Positions 1 to 7,833 of a stretch of 64,000 bases of DNA are shown one piece after another. Positions within the stretch are counted from its first letter, which is position 1, and each line of letters opens with the position of its first letter. A model generated the notes under the pieces. That model did no database searches. It saw only the letters and a list, made by a program, of their open reading frames with translations, and had not been told where the DNA came from. The stretch comes from Paenibacillus solanacearum (GTDB taxonomy: Bacteria; Bacillota; Bacilli; Paenibacillales; NBRC-103111). The position numbers were made by a program, and so were the translations under genes. The stretch covers positions 153,339 through 217,338 of the forward strand of contig NZ_CAJVAS010000010.1 in the NCBI RefSeq assembly GCF_910593845.1. The letters are read 5' to 3'.

Positions 1-461
1 ATATCATAAGACATGGTTCATCTTCCCCTTTCCATTATGTCGAACGCGCATGAAGTTGCGCAGGTTCGCTTAGGTATGATTGACAGGAATCAAGATAAGG
101 TTACGAATGATAACCAGCTTTCATATGATAAGAACACATCATGTCCATTATCGGCGATCTCCAATCCATTGTCAAATTCAGGGAATCGAGGCTCCAAGCG
201 TCGAATTTGCCAGTTCGCAGCCGTTTCGAAAAAGCGCGATCGCGACGTTCAAAAAAAATTGAACCGGTTCTCGTTTCCGTTCGTCAATTACGTTGGGAAT
301 CGTGTCGAAGCAGGTCGATCGCTTGTCCGTATCGACACAAGATTCGATAGGCAAAAAATTGTATAATTACTTTACATACGTAATTTTCATGTAACCTTTT
401 GCCATCCTTTTTACGTTATAATAATAGACAGTGTTCGACAGGCACGATAAGGAGGCTTAAC
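1..461. other. Upstream gap, no gene recognised
   Basis: No reading frame here has a convincing Shine-Dalgarno site or a recognisable product. The stretch from about 350 to 425 is A/T-rich and contains a TATAAT at 417-422. This is a plausible -10 box for the LCP gene at 462, although no good -35 is visible at the normal spacing. A 117-codon frame at 13-366 reads like random sequence and is not proposed as a gene. Confidence 0.5.
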
Positions 462-1607
462 ATGCCCGCACCCAAACCCAGAAAGAAGCGGTCGAAATTT
501 CTGAAAACCGCCTTGATCTGTTTGACCGTAGTATGCGCCGGAGCCGGCGGATATAGCGCCTATCTCGTCTATCAGGCGAATCATGCATTGAAGCAGATGT
601 CTGCAGGACCTGCCGACTTGAGCGAAGCACCGCCCATTACCACCACCCCGATCTCCGGAAAAACACCGACGGGCAACGAATGGAGACCGATGACGTTTTT
701 GCTGACAGGTGTCGATCATCGCGCAGGCAGCGGCGGGAGCATGAATGCCGACGTATTGATGCTTGTCGCGTTAAATCCGCAAACCCGCTCCGCCACGATT
801 CTCTCCATTCCCCGGGATATGGAGCTGAAGCCGAAGGAGTTTGGTCTGTCCTCGCAAAAAATCAATTATTATTACGCCTATTATTACAATCAAAATAAAG
901 ATACGGCGATATCCAAAACGAAAGCATTGTTCAGCCGCATGTTCGACCTGCCGATCGACTACATGGCCGTCGTCGATTTCGACGGATTTCGCGATGTCGT
1001 CGACGCCCTGAACGGCGTCAAAGTGGACGTCGATATGGATATGCGTTATGTAGACGACGAGGACGGAACGAACATTAACCTGAAGAAAGGGCTGCAGACG
1101 CTGGACGGCAAGCAGACCCTCGATTTCTTGCGATATCGCAAATCGAATCGCGGAACGGCGGAGTCCTCCGATATCGCCCGCAATCAAAGGCAGCAGCAAG
1201 TACTGAACGAGCTGCTGAACAAGATGACTTCCTTCAGCGGCATCGCCCAGTGGGGAGATATGCTGGAAATTGCAGGCCGCAGTGTGAAAACCGATATCCC
1301 GGCAGATCAGCTGCGAAACTTCGTGCTCAATTTCTCGAAGCTGAAGCCGAGCACGATCGACTTTATCCATTTGAACGGAGATTGGATCAGTCCTTTCATC
1401 GTTCCGAAAGTATCGGATCTGCGCGAGGCGATCGATGCGCTACACGCACAAACGGAGCAGACGGGTGACCTCCTCCCGTCCGGAGGCGGCACGACGGTAT
1501 CCGAAGCAACGTATGACCGGCTGATGGAACGGTTCCGGCTCGAGCCGGACAAGAAAGCTTCCTCCCCCTCCTCCGCCGCAAGGACGATCAACCGCGCTAC
1601 ATATTAA
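462..1607 (+). CDS. LCP (LytR-CpsA-Psr) family cell-wall polymer ligase
   Basis: LCP proteins transfer anionic polymers such as teichoic acid from undecaprenyl-phosphate carriers onto peptidoglycan at the outer face of the membrane. The 381-residue product has a Lys/Arg-rich N-terminus and one membrane segment at about residues 14-37. A linker leads to the LCP core, which starts near residue 78 with FLLTGVDHR. The core shows the acidic NADVLMLVAL strand, the SIPRDM motif carrying the family's conserved Arg-Asp, and RNQRQQQVL near residue 248. The start at 462 is chosen because AAGGAGG lies 6-12 bases ahead of it; an upstream in-frame start at 399 has no such site. The C-terminal tail after the core is short and low in complexity. 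Which polymer it attaches cannot be told from this window. Confidence 0.9.
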   Translation: MPAPKPRKKRSKFLKTALICLTVVCAGAGGYSAYLVYQANHALKQMSAGPADLSEAPPITTTPISGKTPTGNEWRPMTFLLTGVDHRAGSGGSMNADVLMLVALNPQTRSATILSIPRDMELKPKEFGLSSQKINYYYAYYYNQNKDTAISKTKALFSRMFDLPIDYMAVVDFDGFRDVVDALNGVKVDVDMDMRYVDDEDGTNINLKKGLQTLDGKQTLDFLRYRKSNRGTAESSDIARNQRQQQVLNELLNKMTSFSGIAQWGDMLEIAGRSVKTDIPADQLRNFVLNFSKLKPSTIDFIHLNGDWISPFIVPKVSDLREAIDALHAQTEQTGDLLPSGGGTTVSEATYDRLMERFRLEPDKKASSPSSAARTINRATY

Positions 1608-1691
1608 GGCGAGCGCAGCCTTACCAGTTGATTCATTAGCCAAGTTACGCTATGATAAAGCTACCTTATTCATACGGAAAAGAGCATACTT

Positions 1692-1790
1692 CTGTTTTCT
1701 AGGGTTCCGCGATGAGGCATCATCGGCTGGTCCAAGGGGAAACGCACCGGCCTTGCCCGCCGGTGACACGGAGGGACAAAAGCCCGGGAG
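1692..1790 (+). promoter_or_regulatory. Guanidine-I (ykkC) riboswitch
   Basis: The 5' leader of the SMR gene pair carries the conserved ykkC-motif blocks in the right order. CTAGGGTTCCG is at 1699-1709, CTGGTCC is at about 1727-1733, and ACACGGAGGGACAAAAGCCCGGGAG ends near 1790 (given here as separate blocks of one motif). The last block overlaps the 5' arm of an intrinsic terminator. This is the architecture expected of an ON switch, in which guanidinium binding blocks terminator formation. The downstream genes are SMR exporters, the best-known partners of this class. The family assignment comes from motif recognition; no covariance-model score was computed. Confidence 0.93.
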
Positions 1791-1826
1791 GATATCACGA
1801 GAGTGATATCTTTCCCGGGCTTTTCT
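1778..1826 (+). terminator. Riboswitch-controlled intrinsic terminator
   Basis: A long imperfect hairpin pairs AAAAGCCCGGGA (from 1778) and GATATCAC (1791-1798) with GTGATATC (1803-1810) and TCCCGGGCTTTT (from 1812), followed by TTCTTTT. The 5' arm is the conserved 3' end of the guanidine-I aptamer, so aptamer and terminator exclude each other. Confidence 0.9.
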
Positions 1827-1892
1827 TTTCGGTAAGTAAGGGTACATTAGGGGTGACATCATCCATCGATGCATCGCAAGGAGGAATGAACA

Positions 1893-2231
1893 ATGAATCG
1901 CAATTGGTCCATGGTTTTCATTGCCGGATTATTTGAAATCGCCTGGGTGATCGGGCTGAAGCATTCTAGCAACACGATCAGCTGGCTGGGTACCATCATC
2001 GCCATTCTGATCAGTATGGATCTGCTCATACGGGCGTCCAAACGACTTCCCGTCGGAACCACCTACGCCGTATTTACCGGCATCGGCACTTCGGGAACCG
2101 TCATTACGGAAATGGTCGTCTTCGGTGAGCCGTTTAAAATAGCGAAGCTGCTGCTCATCCTGCTGCTCGTTACCGGGGTCATCGGCTTAAAGGTCATTAC
2201 AGGCAAGTCTTCGGCGAAGGAGGTGCAGTAA
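1893..2231 (+). CDS. ykkC: SMR-family guanidinium exporter subunit (YkkC/Gdx-like)
   Basis: This is a 112-residue small multidrug resistance protein with four predicted membrane helices. Glu15 in helix 1 sits at the position of the essential proton and substrate-coupling glutamate of the family. It starts behind AAGGAGGAATG and is followed two bases after its stop codon by a second SMR gene, so the pair probably forms a heteromeric exporter. The 112 and 104 residue sizes match the B. subtilis YkkC/YkkD pair. The guanidine-I riboswitch in the leader makes guanidinium the likely substrate, in exchange for protons at the cytoplasmic membrane. Exact substrate range is inferred from this context, not seen. 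Confidence 0.9.
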   Translation: MNRNWSMVFIAGLFEIAWVIGLKHSSNTISWLGTIIAILISMDLLIRASKRLPVGTTYAVFTGIGTSGTVITEMVVFGEPFKIAKLLLILLLVTGVIGLKVITGKSSAKEVQ

Positions 2232-2233
2232 CC

Positions 2234-2548
2234 ATGGCTTGGCTGGCTCTCATATTGGCCGGAATCTGCGAAGTGATCGGCGTATCCGGCATCAATAAGG
2301 TAAATCAATCGAAAAGCTTCACGTCCTATTTGATTTTGATCGGCGGATTTCTGTTCAGCCTCATGTTGTTATCGTTCGCCATGAAGACGATCTCCATGGG
2401 GACGGCCTATGCGATATGGACCGGCATCGGCACCGTCGGCAGCGCGCTCCTCGGCATGCTGGTGTATGGGGAATCGAAGGATTGGCGCCGTCTTCTGTTT
2501 ATCGCCATGGTATTGGCCGCCGCGGTCGGCCTGAAGCTGATCGACTGA
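2234..2548 (+). CDS. ykkD: SMR-family guanidinium exporter subunit (YkkD/Gdx-like)
   Basis: This is the 104-residue partner of the preceding SMR protein. It has four hydrophobic helices, Glu13 in helix 1, and the conserved GTAYAIWTGIGTVGS stretch before helix 3. Its ribosome-binding site (AAGGAGGTG) lies inside the end of the preceding gene, which indicates translational coupling and equal production of both subunits. The topology bias between the two proteins was not calculated, but paired SMR genes normally encode oppositely oriented subunits. It is controlled by the upstream guanidine-I riboswitch. Confidence 0.9.
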   Translation: MAWLALILAGICEVIGVSGINKVNQSKSFTSYLILIGGFLFSLMLLSFAMKTISMGTAYAIWTGIGTVGSALLGMLVYGESKDWRRLLFIAMVLAAAVGLKLID

Positions 2549-2654
2549 GCCGTACACGTTGGAAAATCACATTATGGCTGCATGGAAAGGCGAATAAACA
2601 GATGCACCCCATCCATATTATGGTATTATAATGGTAATAAGAAGGAGGAGATCA

Positions 2655-3080
2655 ATGAAAAAAATGCATCCCTCTGTTGCAGGCATAGTCATTCTCGCGA
2701 TGATATGGCCGCTAAACATGGTCTGTACATTGGCGGAAAACAGCAATGTCAAGGTAACGTTCCTATTGGCTACGACGTTACTCGTGACAGCCGGATTACT
2801 TTTCAGTCTTTTTGGTCTGAAATACGCCAGACACGGCTATACGTACTCTCAAAGCAAAGTTCAAATCCTCTATATGCTGCTCGGAGGACTCGGTATTTTG
2901 TTCCATTCGTTTTTGTACGTCTTTTTCGTTATATACTGTTTGGCCGTATCGGGCTCCGTCAATACATGGCTTGGTTTAATCGCCTTCGTTCTAGTTATCA
3001 TTGTCCCCGCGCTGATTGGATATAAAACCTCAGGCGTGTATCCCGTAAGAAAAAGAACCGTACGTAAAAACACTGCCTGA
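2655..3080 (+). CDS. Small four-helix membrane protein, function unknown
   Basis: The 141-residue product has four clear hydrophobic segments, at about residues 8-26, 34-56, 73-98 and 104-126, and a basic C-terminus. I do not recognise a family. The start at 2655 follows GAAGGAGGAG; a GTG eight codons upstream lacks a site. A TATAAT at 2627-2632 suggests its own promoter, so it is probably not part of the SMR operon. It converges on aspS2 with a shared hairpin between them. Confidence 0.7.
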   Translation: MKKMHPSVAGIVILAMIWPLNMVCTLAENSNVKVTFLLATTLLVTAGLLFSLFGLKYARHGYTYSQSKVQILYMLLGGLGILFHSFLYVFFVIYCLAVSGSVNTWLGLIAFVLVIIVPALIGYKTSGVYPVRKRTVRKNTA

Positions 3081-3109
3081 TGCTAAACTACCCTAATGAG
3101 AAATGAAAT

Positions 3110-3142
3110 GATGGAGCAGGCGCCGCAGCGACCTGCTCCATC
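3110..3142. terminator. Bidirectional intrinsic terminator
   Basis: GATGGAGCAGG (3110-3120) pairs perfectly with CCTGCTCCATC (3132-3142) between the converging membrane-protein gene and aspS2. The flanks are only moderately T-rich (TCGTTTC on the plus side, ATTTCATTTC on the minus side), so efficiency is uncertain. Confidence 0.65.
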
Positions 3143-3186
3143 TCGTTTCAATTCACACGCGAAATTATTCGGCTGCCGACTTTCGA

Positions 3187-4494
3187 TTACGGGGCGAGCC
3201 GCGTCCGATCCCGCGGAAATGCCGAAGCTTCGCGCACATTGGACTGGCCGAGCAAACGCGAGGTGAGGCGCTCAAGTCCGATGGCGAACCCTCCATGCGG
3301 CGGCATCCCGTAACGAAACACGTCAAGGTAACCGGCAAAATGCTCCGGGTCCAACCCCCGGCCGCGAATCGAGGAGACGAGCTCCTCGTAATCGTGAATA
3401 CGCTGGCCTCCGGTCGTGATCTCAAGACCGTTGAAGATCAAGTCGAACGAAGCGGTGAGCGCGCCGTTCTCAGGTGCCGGCATCGCGTACATCGGGCGAA
3501 TTTCACGCGGGTACCGCGTGATGAATACGAGCGCCGCCTTGCCGCTTTCCGCCACATGCTGACAGATGAGCCGCTCGCCTTCAGGGTCGAGGTCTCCCTT
3601 CGGCGATGTCTTGCCATACTTCCGCTCCACGATGCGCTGCGCTTCCGCAACCGGAATGCGCGGGATGTCATCCGGCAGCCGGATGTCGACGCCGAGCAGA
3701 GCCAGCTCCGCTTCGCATTCGGCAGCAACCTTCTCCAGCATATACCGCAGCATCTCCTGCTCCAAATCCATCAGCTCTTCCTCCGACTGGATAAAGCCCA
3801 TCTCGACGTCGAGTGAGACATATTCGTTCAGATGGCGGGACGTATTATGTTCCTCCGCCCGGTATACCGGGGCGATTTCGAACACTCTCTCATAACCGGC
3901 GCCGACCATCATTTGCTTGTAAAATTGAGGCGATTGAGCCAAATACGCTTGCCGCCCGAAGTAATCGACGGGAAACAAGTTGGAGCCTCCCTCGGTCCCC
4001 GCCGCGACGATCTTCGGTGTGAAAATTTGAGTGAAGCCGCGACGGCATAAGTAGTCGCGAAACGCTCCTGCCAAGGCGGACTGGATGCGGAAAGTCGCAT
4101 GCAGCCGCGGATGCCGGAGCGACAGTACCCGATGATCGAGCACGGTGTCCAGCCTTGCGCCGATCGTCTTTTTGTTGACTTCGAAAGGCAACGGCGCGGC
4201 GGCGCTCATGCAGTGAGCAGAGACAGCGCGGATCTCCATCCCGCCGGGCGCTTTCGGCGCGAGTGCGGCGATGCCGGAGACCGAAAGCACAGATTCCAGG
4301 CTGAGCGGCATTTCCGTCAGCTCTCTTTCGAAGACGCATTGGATGATCCCGCTCCGGTCGCGCACGTTCACAAAGGCCAGCTGGCCGAGATGGCGTATGC
4401 TATGAACCCATCCTTGGACGGTTACCGGGCGTTCCACATGCTCGGAGACATGGGCGCAAAGCACACGAATGGGCTGTTTGGAATGAATTTCCAT
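3187..4494 (-). CDS. aspS2: Archaeal-type aspartyl-tRNA synthetase, probably non-discriminating
   Basis: The enzyme charges tRNA-Asp with aspartate and, if non-discriminating, also misacylates tRNA-Asn for amidation by GatCAB. The 435-residue length and the lack of the bacterial GAD insertion place it in the archaeal/eukaryotic AspRS group. An N-terminal OB-fold anticodon domain (about 1-110) contains GWVHSIRHLG. The class II catalytic domain shows TEGGSNLFPVDYF, the motif-2 loop YRAEEHNTSRHLNE, and motif 3 GGFAIGLERL near the end. His31 in the OB fold and Pro83 in KAPGG sit where, as I recall the archaeal enzymes, non-discriminating forms carry His and Pro while discriminating forms carry Trp and Lys. 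Upstream lie a T-box and an Asp/Asn-rich leader frame that overlaps this gene's start. No gatCAB gene is near. Confidence 0.9.
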   Translation of the reverse strand: MEIHSKQPIRVLCAHVSEHVERPVTVQGWVHSIRHLGQLAFVNVRDRSGIIQCVFERELTEMPLSLESVLSVSGIAALAPKAPGGMEIRAVSAHCMSAAAPLPFEVNKKTIGARLDTVLDHRVLSLRHPRLHATFRIQSALAGAFRDYLCRRGFTQIFTPKIVAAGTEGGSNLFPVDYFGRQAYLAQSPQFYKQMMVGAGYERVFEIAPVYRAEEHNTSRHLNEYVSLDVEMGFIQSEEELMDLEQEMLRYMLEKVAAECEAELALLGVDIRLPDDIPRIPVAEAQRIVERKYGKTSPKGDLDPEGERLICQHVAESGKAALVFITRYPREIRPMYAMPAPENGALTASFDLIFNGLEITTGGQRIHDYEELVSSIRGRGLDPEHFAGYLDVFRYGMPPHGGFAIGLERLTSRLLGQSNVREASAFPRDRTRLAP

Positions 4495-4580
4495 GAGTAG
4501 ACACTCCTTTTATTGTGTTGGGTATGACTTACTGCAAAATTGTTATTGTCGTCATCGTTATCATCGTCGCCATCATCCAT
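4422..4580 (-). CDS. Asp/Asn-rich leader peptide overlapping aspS2
   Basis: Between the T-box terminator and aspS2 an ATG at 4580 lies eight bases behind GGGAGG. It opens a 52-codon frame beginning MDDGDDDNDDDNNNF, in which 12 of codons 2-14 are Asp or Asn. The Asp and Asn codons mix GAT/GAC and AAT/AAC irregularly, which argues for selection on the amino acids and not for a simple DNA repeat. The frame is out of phase with aspS2 and ends 73 bases inside it, so ribosomes translating it must pass over the aspS2 start at 4494. The tail (FAVSHTQHNK onward) looks unremarkable. A role as a charging-sensitive leader is inference; the frame and its ribosome-binding site are seen directly. Confidence 0.65.
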   Translation of the reverse strand: MDDGDDDNDDDNNNFAVSHTQHNKRSVYSWKFIPNSPFVCFAPMSPSMWNAR

Positions 4581-4673
4581 GTGCATCACCTCCCTAATTC
4601 GTCTCCACCATTCACGTTGTTCCCGGCAGCGGCATCCCCCGGATGCCCGCGGGAGCCCTCCAGCGCAGCGCCT

Positions 4674-4713
4674 AAAAAAAACAGAAAAACCCCGTCCCAC
4701 ATAGGGACGAGGT
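4674..4713 (-). terminator. T-box-controlled intrinsic terminator
   Basis: On the minus strand CCTCGTCCC pairs with GGGACGGGG around a short loop and is followed by TTTTTCTGTTTTTTTT. It lies directly downstream of the T-box sequence, in the position of the regulated terminator. From here to aspS2 is still 180 bases, longer than usual, and that space holds the leader frame. Confidence 0.92.
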
Positions 4714-4936
4714 TGAGTTCGCGGTACCACCCTGATTATCGCGCCAACAAAGCACGATCAGCTTAAACCCGTAACGCAGGATTGCGTCCGCTCCTACCGG
4801 ATCGCAGCAAAGCGATCGTTCAGGCGGAACTCGCCGGGGTCTTTCGCCGGTGGCCGCCGCCGTCCTCCCAGCCATGGGACAGCTCTCTGTGCGCAGCGCG
4901 ATCCGGTTACTTCTCCGGTTCATCGTTTTGGTGATT
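4674..4936 (-). promoter_or_regulatory. T-box leader of aspS2 (Asn or Asp specific)
   Basis: The T-box sequence AGGGTGGTACCGCG is at 4733-4720 (minus strand), just ahead of the terminator. Stem I is closed by a perfect 10-bp helix, ACCGGATCGC (4907-4898) with GCGATCCGGT (4805-4796), and contains the AGAGAG element. In the expected specifier region the sequence reads CTGAACGATCG. AAC (Asn) at 4820-4818 followed by a purine is the better specifier reading, but GAT (Asp) just after it cannot be excluded by eye. Uncharged cognate tRNA should bind and prevent termination, raising aspS2 expression. Confidence 0.92.
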
Positions 4937-4942
4937 TCACAT

Positions 4943-4971
4943 ATCTTATTCCGTTTTTTTACATTTGTCAA
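4943..4971 (-). promoter_or_regulatory. Vegetative promoter of the T-box leader
   Basis: TTGACA at 4971-4966 and TAAGAT at 4948-4943 are separated by 17 bases on the minus strand. This is a near-consensus sigma-A promoter placing the transcript start near 4936, just ahead of Stem I. Confidence 0.8.
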
Positions 4972-5055
4972 CCCAATTATTCATTTATTGCGTTTGCCTG
5001 CCCGAATGATAGCGCCGGTACAAGCAACCGCCGGATGCAGCGAACGAAAGCTCCT

Positions 5056-5235
5056 TTACTGCCCGTTGCGCATCCAGCGGCCAAGGGCTGCAGGAATCCA
5101 TTGGTCATCCGGATCGTCGTACAAATCCTCGTCGTCGCGGTGAATGACTTCCTCATTCAATATTTCGGCAGCTTCCCCTTCGGTCAACGGACGATCGAAC
5201 TGATGCTCCAGCTTCTGAATGTATTCCTTGTCCAT
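5056..5235 (-). CDS. Small acidic protein, function unknown
   Basis: The 59-residue product starts MDKEYIQKLEHQFDRP and has a strongly acidic middle (HRDDEDLYDDPDDQW). No membrane segment or Cys is present. The start at 5235 is chosen because CAGGAGGGA lies nine bases upstream; an in-frame longer form has no better site. The gene is single, between the T-box promoter and the DUF2339 gene. I recognise no family. Confidence 0.6.
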   Translation of the reverse strand: MDKEYIQKLEHQFDRPLTEGEAAEILNEEVIHRDDEDLYDDPDDQWIPAALGRWMRNGQ

Positions 5236-5483
5236 GCGAATCAATCCCTCCTGACAAGTATTCATCGCTCTTCTCTTGTTATGATTTCCAAGCCCCCCCA
5301 CCTTATGAACGAAGCCGTTTGGAAAGTTATGCAGCTCATGAACGGTACGTTCGCGCCTGTCCGAAGTCTAAACGAGGCGGTCCCGGCGTAAAGGTACTAA
5401 AGCAAGTTAGTACTTACTGGAAACGAACGCGCCATTTACACTGAAAATCAAGAAGAATGAGCTAAGAGAGGGATGCGCGGAAC

Positions 5484-7115
5484 ATGAATGATTTTTTGCG
5501 AAGGTCATGGATCAGCGTATTGGGCGCTCTGTTTATTCTCAGCGCGTTTGCGTATTTATTCAAGTACACGCTGAATCAAGGCTGGCTCACGGATTCGATC
5601 AAAATCGGCCTTGGCCTTTCGGTCGGCGCCGGCTGTGTCATTGGCGGACTGAAGCTGCTCGGCAGGCATAAGCTGGCGGGTGAAATCGCGGCGGGGCTCG
5701 GCTCGGCCATTTTGTACACCACGTTCTCCTACTCGGGCATTTACTTCGCCTTATGGGATTCCATGACTGTTTTCCTCTGCATGCTGGCGCTGACCGTCGG
5801 CATGAGCGTCTTGTCTTACCGGCTGCGACTGCGGCTCGTCATGAATATGGCGCTGCTCGGCGGGCTGCTGTCCCCGATGATTTTGCGGCCGGAGACGGAT
5901 CAAGTGTTTACTTTGTTTCTTTATTTGCTTGTGCTGAACTGCGCTTACTTTACGGTCAGCATCCGTCTGGCCTGGACCGAGCTGAAGCTGTTCGGCTTCA
6001 TCGGAACGTGGCTGCTGTACGCGATCTACTTTATTCAAATGGACCCGCTGCTGGACCGCGTCTGGAGCTTGCCGTTCCGCTATGCGCTGGCCGCCTATGT
6101 CTTTTACATGCTGGCCTTCTTCGTTTCCTCGTGGAAAAATAACCTGAAATTCGATGGCCTGAACCTGTATCTCGGTTTCGTCAACGCCGTCCTCTTCGGT
6201 TTATGGGCCGTCATTTTACTGGATGGCCACGCATCGTTTGCATACCCGCTGCTGCTGATGGGGATCGTCTACGTGGCGCTCGCGTTCGCTGTAGGGAAAA
6301 TGACCGTATCGATGTCCGGGCCCGTTTGGTCGAAGCTGTGCGGCGGTATTCTGCTCATCTTGATCGCCTCGACCCAGTTCGGCCACGGTCTCGCCGTCAA
6401 ACCGCTGCTGAACGTATACTTTTGGCTCGCCGTAAGTGTCATCCTGCTGATCGTCGGCGCGCGGAAGCGTTGGGAACCGCTGCGGGGAGCGGGCATGGCC
6501 GTTTGGATTATCGTCGGAATTTACTGGTTCTATACGACATGGGATACGCCGTGGGGCATATGGTTCGGCGTCTATATCCCTTTCCTGAACTGGGCGGCGC
6601 TCGCTTGGGAACTGCTCGCCGCGGTTGGCTTCTATATTTCGCTGACCGGCAAGTTCGGACAGCTTCGGGATCGCGACAACCGGAGTCTGGCCTGCGTCTT
6701 CTCGGTACTCAGCCACCTGGTCGTCGGCGGGCTGCTCACCGTGCAAGCGGAAAATATGATCGACTATTACAAGCTGGGCGGCATCATGGACTTGGACTTG
6801 ACGCTATCGGTCGCATGGGGAATCTATGCGCTGCTGCTGTTCTTCTGGGGCGCCTACAGCCGCCAGACGATGTACCGTGCTTTCGGCTCCTTCGTCCTTG
6901 TTGGCGTGGCAGTCAAGACGCTGCTGTTCGATCTGTACGGCAGCGAGACGATCTACAAAGTGATCGTGCTGTTCCTGCTCGGCATCATCACATTCGGCAT
7001 CGCCTACATTAACGGCAAATGGGCCGCGAAGCATCCGGTCATGGAAACCGCCACACCGGAACCAGAGCCTGATGCAGACAGGGAAGCCGACGAAAGCCAG
7101 TCGCCAGCGAAATAA
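5484..7115 (+). CDS. DUF2339 polytopic membrane protein
   Basis: The 543-residue product is almost entirely hydrophobic, with roughly 14-16 predicted membrane helices. It ends in an acidic cytoplasmic tail (residues from about 520). The opening SWISVLGALFILSAFAYLFKY and the repeated GxxLL(G/S) pattern resemble the DUF2339 family, whose function is not established. It lacks the long N-terminal coiled-coil that many family members carry and is shorter than they are. It is a single gene with its own start, converging on the regulator gene, with a strong shared terminator between them. Confidence 0.75.
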   Translation: MNDFLRRSWISVLGALFILSAFAYLFKYTLNQGWLTDSIKIGLGLSVGAGCVIGGLKLLGRHKLAGEIAAGLGSAILYTTFSYSGIYFALWDSMTVFLCMLALTVGMSVLSYRLRLRLVMNMALLGGLLSPMILRPETDQVFTLFLYLLVLNCAYFTVSIRLAWTELKLFGFIGTWLLYAIYFIQMDPLLDRVWSLPFRYALAAYVFYMLAFFVSSWKNNLKFDGLNLYLGFVNAVLFGLWAVILLDGHASFAYPLLLMGIVYVALAFAVGKMTVSMSGPVWSKLCGGILLILIASTQFGHGLAVKPLLNVYFWLAVSVILLIVGARKRWEPLRGAGMAVWIIVGIYWFYTTWDTPWGIWFGVYIPFLNWAALAWELLAAVGFYISLTGKFGQLRDRDNRSLACVFSVLSHLVVGGLLTVQAENMIDYYKLGGIMDLDLTLSVAWGIYALLLFFWGAYSRQTMYRAFGSFVLVGVAVKTLLFDLYGSETIYKVIVLFLLGIITFGIAYINGKWAAKHPVMETATPEPEPDADREADESQSPAK

Positions 7116-7156
7116 TCGTTCGGCTCGAACGATGCGGTCGGTGCACCCGACAAAAA

Positions 7157-7200
7157 AACCATCTTCTTCGGGAACGAGCGCGAAGAAGATGGTTCTATTG
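7157..7200. terminator. Bidirectional intrinsic terminator
   Basis: AACCATCTTCTTCG pairs perfectly with CGAAGAAGATGGTT (7181-7194) across a ten-base loop. A run of A precedes it and CTATTGTTTTTG follows it, so it can end transcripts from both converging genes. Confidence 0.88.
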
Positions 7201-7833
7201 TTTTTGTATCTTATACGTGCATTTGCCGTCGCCCTTCGCCAAGCATTCGGTCCGCTCAACCTCGGTTCCGAGCAGGCTTTGGAACATCGACAGCTCGCAG
7301 CTGCACGCTTGATTGTACTGATTGGCCACTTGCGCGATCGGACAGTTGTACTCGTTAAGCACATAGTTCCCGGCTTCCGTCTTCTCCAGCTCTACCATAT
7401 ACCCGTTCGCATTCTGGATATCGGCAAGCTCCTGTACCCGTTCGTCCAGCGATTTGCCGGCCATGCGTTCTTCGTACCGGCTGATGAGCTTATCCTTGCG
7501 GCGTTCGAACAGCAGCTCCACCTTCTCGTCCCCGGCTACCGCCTGCAGCTCCTCCAGCAAATCGAGTGTCAGGTGATGGTATTTCTTGGGGAACAGTTCA
7601 TCGGCGGCAACGGTCAAAAAATACATGTGCGTTGGTCTCCCCATCGCTTGCCGCACAAGCTTGGAGTCGATCAGGCTATCCCTTTCCAGCGTGTTCAAAT
7701 GCCGGCGAACGGCCATTTCCGTAATGCCGAGCTGCTTGGACATATCGTTGACGCTCAGGGCGCCCCTTGTTTTCAGCATGTTCAATATGACTTTTCGGGT
7801 AGATACATCCTGTTCCTTGTTCAACCGGTTCAC
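7195..7833 (-). CDS. SufR-like winged-helix regulator with C-terminal cysteines
   Basis: The 212-residue protein has an N-terminal winged helix (about 10-75: VNDMSKQLGITEMAVRRHL recognition region). An alpha-helical middle leads to a cysteine-containing C-terminal domain. Cysteines are at 164, 177, 179, 197 and 205, giving C-X12-C-X-C followed by two more. Family members of the SufR type use C-terminal cysteines to bind an Fe-S cluster and to control Fe-S assembly genes. Here no suf gene is adjacent, so the regulon is unknown. The upstream A/T-rich region has a TAGTATACTA palindrome at about 7919-7928 that could be an autoregulatory operator. The reading as a redox or Fe-S sensor is an inference from the cysteines. 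Confidence 0.75.
   Translation of the reverse strand: MNRLNKEQDVSTRKVILNMLKTRGALSVNDMSKQLGITEMAVRRHLNTLERDSLIDSKLVRQAMGRPTHMYFLTVAADELFPKKYHHLTLDLLEELQAVAGDEKVELLFERRKDKLISRYEERMAGKSLDERVQELADIQNANGYMVELEKTEAGNYVLNEYNCPIAQVANQYNQACSCELSMFQSLLGTEVERTECLAKGDGKCTYKIQKQ

Noticed and set aside
13..366. 117-codon frame at the left edge
   Set aside because: No ribosome-binding site, protein composition unlike its neighbours and two overlapping frames of similar quality; treated as chance.
4534..4580. Reading the Asp/Asn run as a simple trinucleotide repeat
   Set aside because: The triplets alternate irregularly between synonymous codons and begin exactly behind a ribosome-binding site, so a plain GAT/GAC slippage repeat explains it less well.
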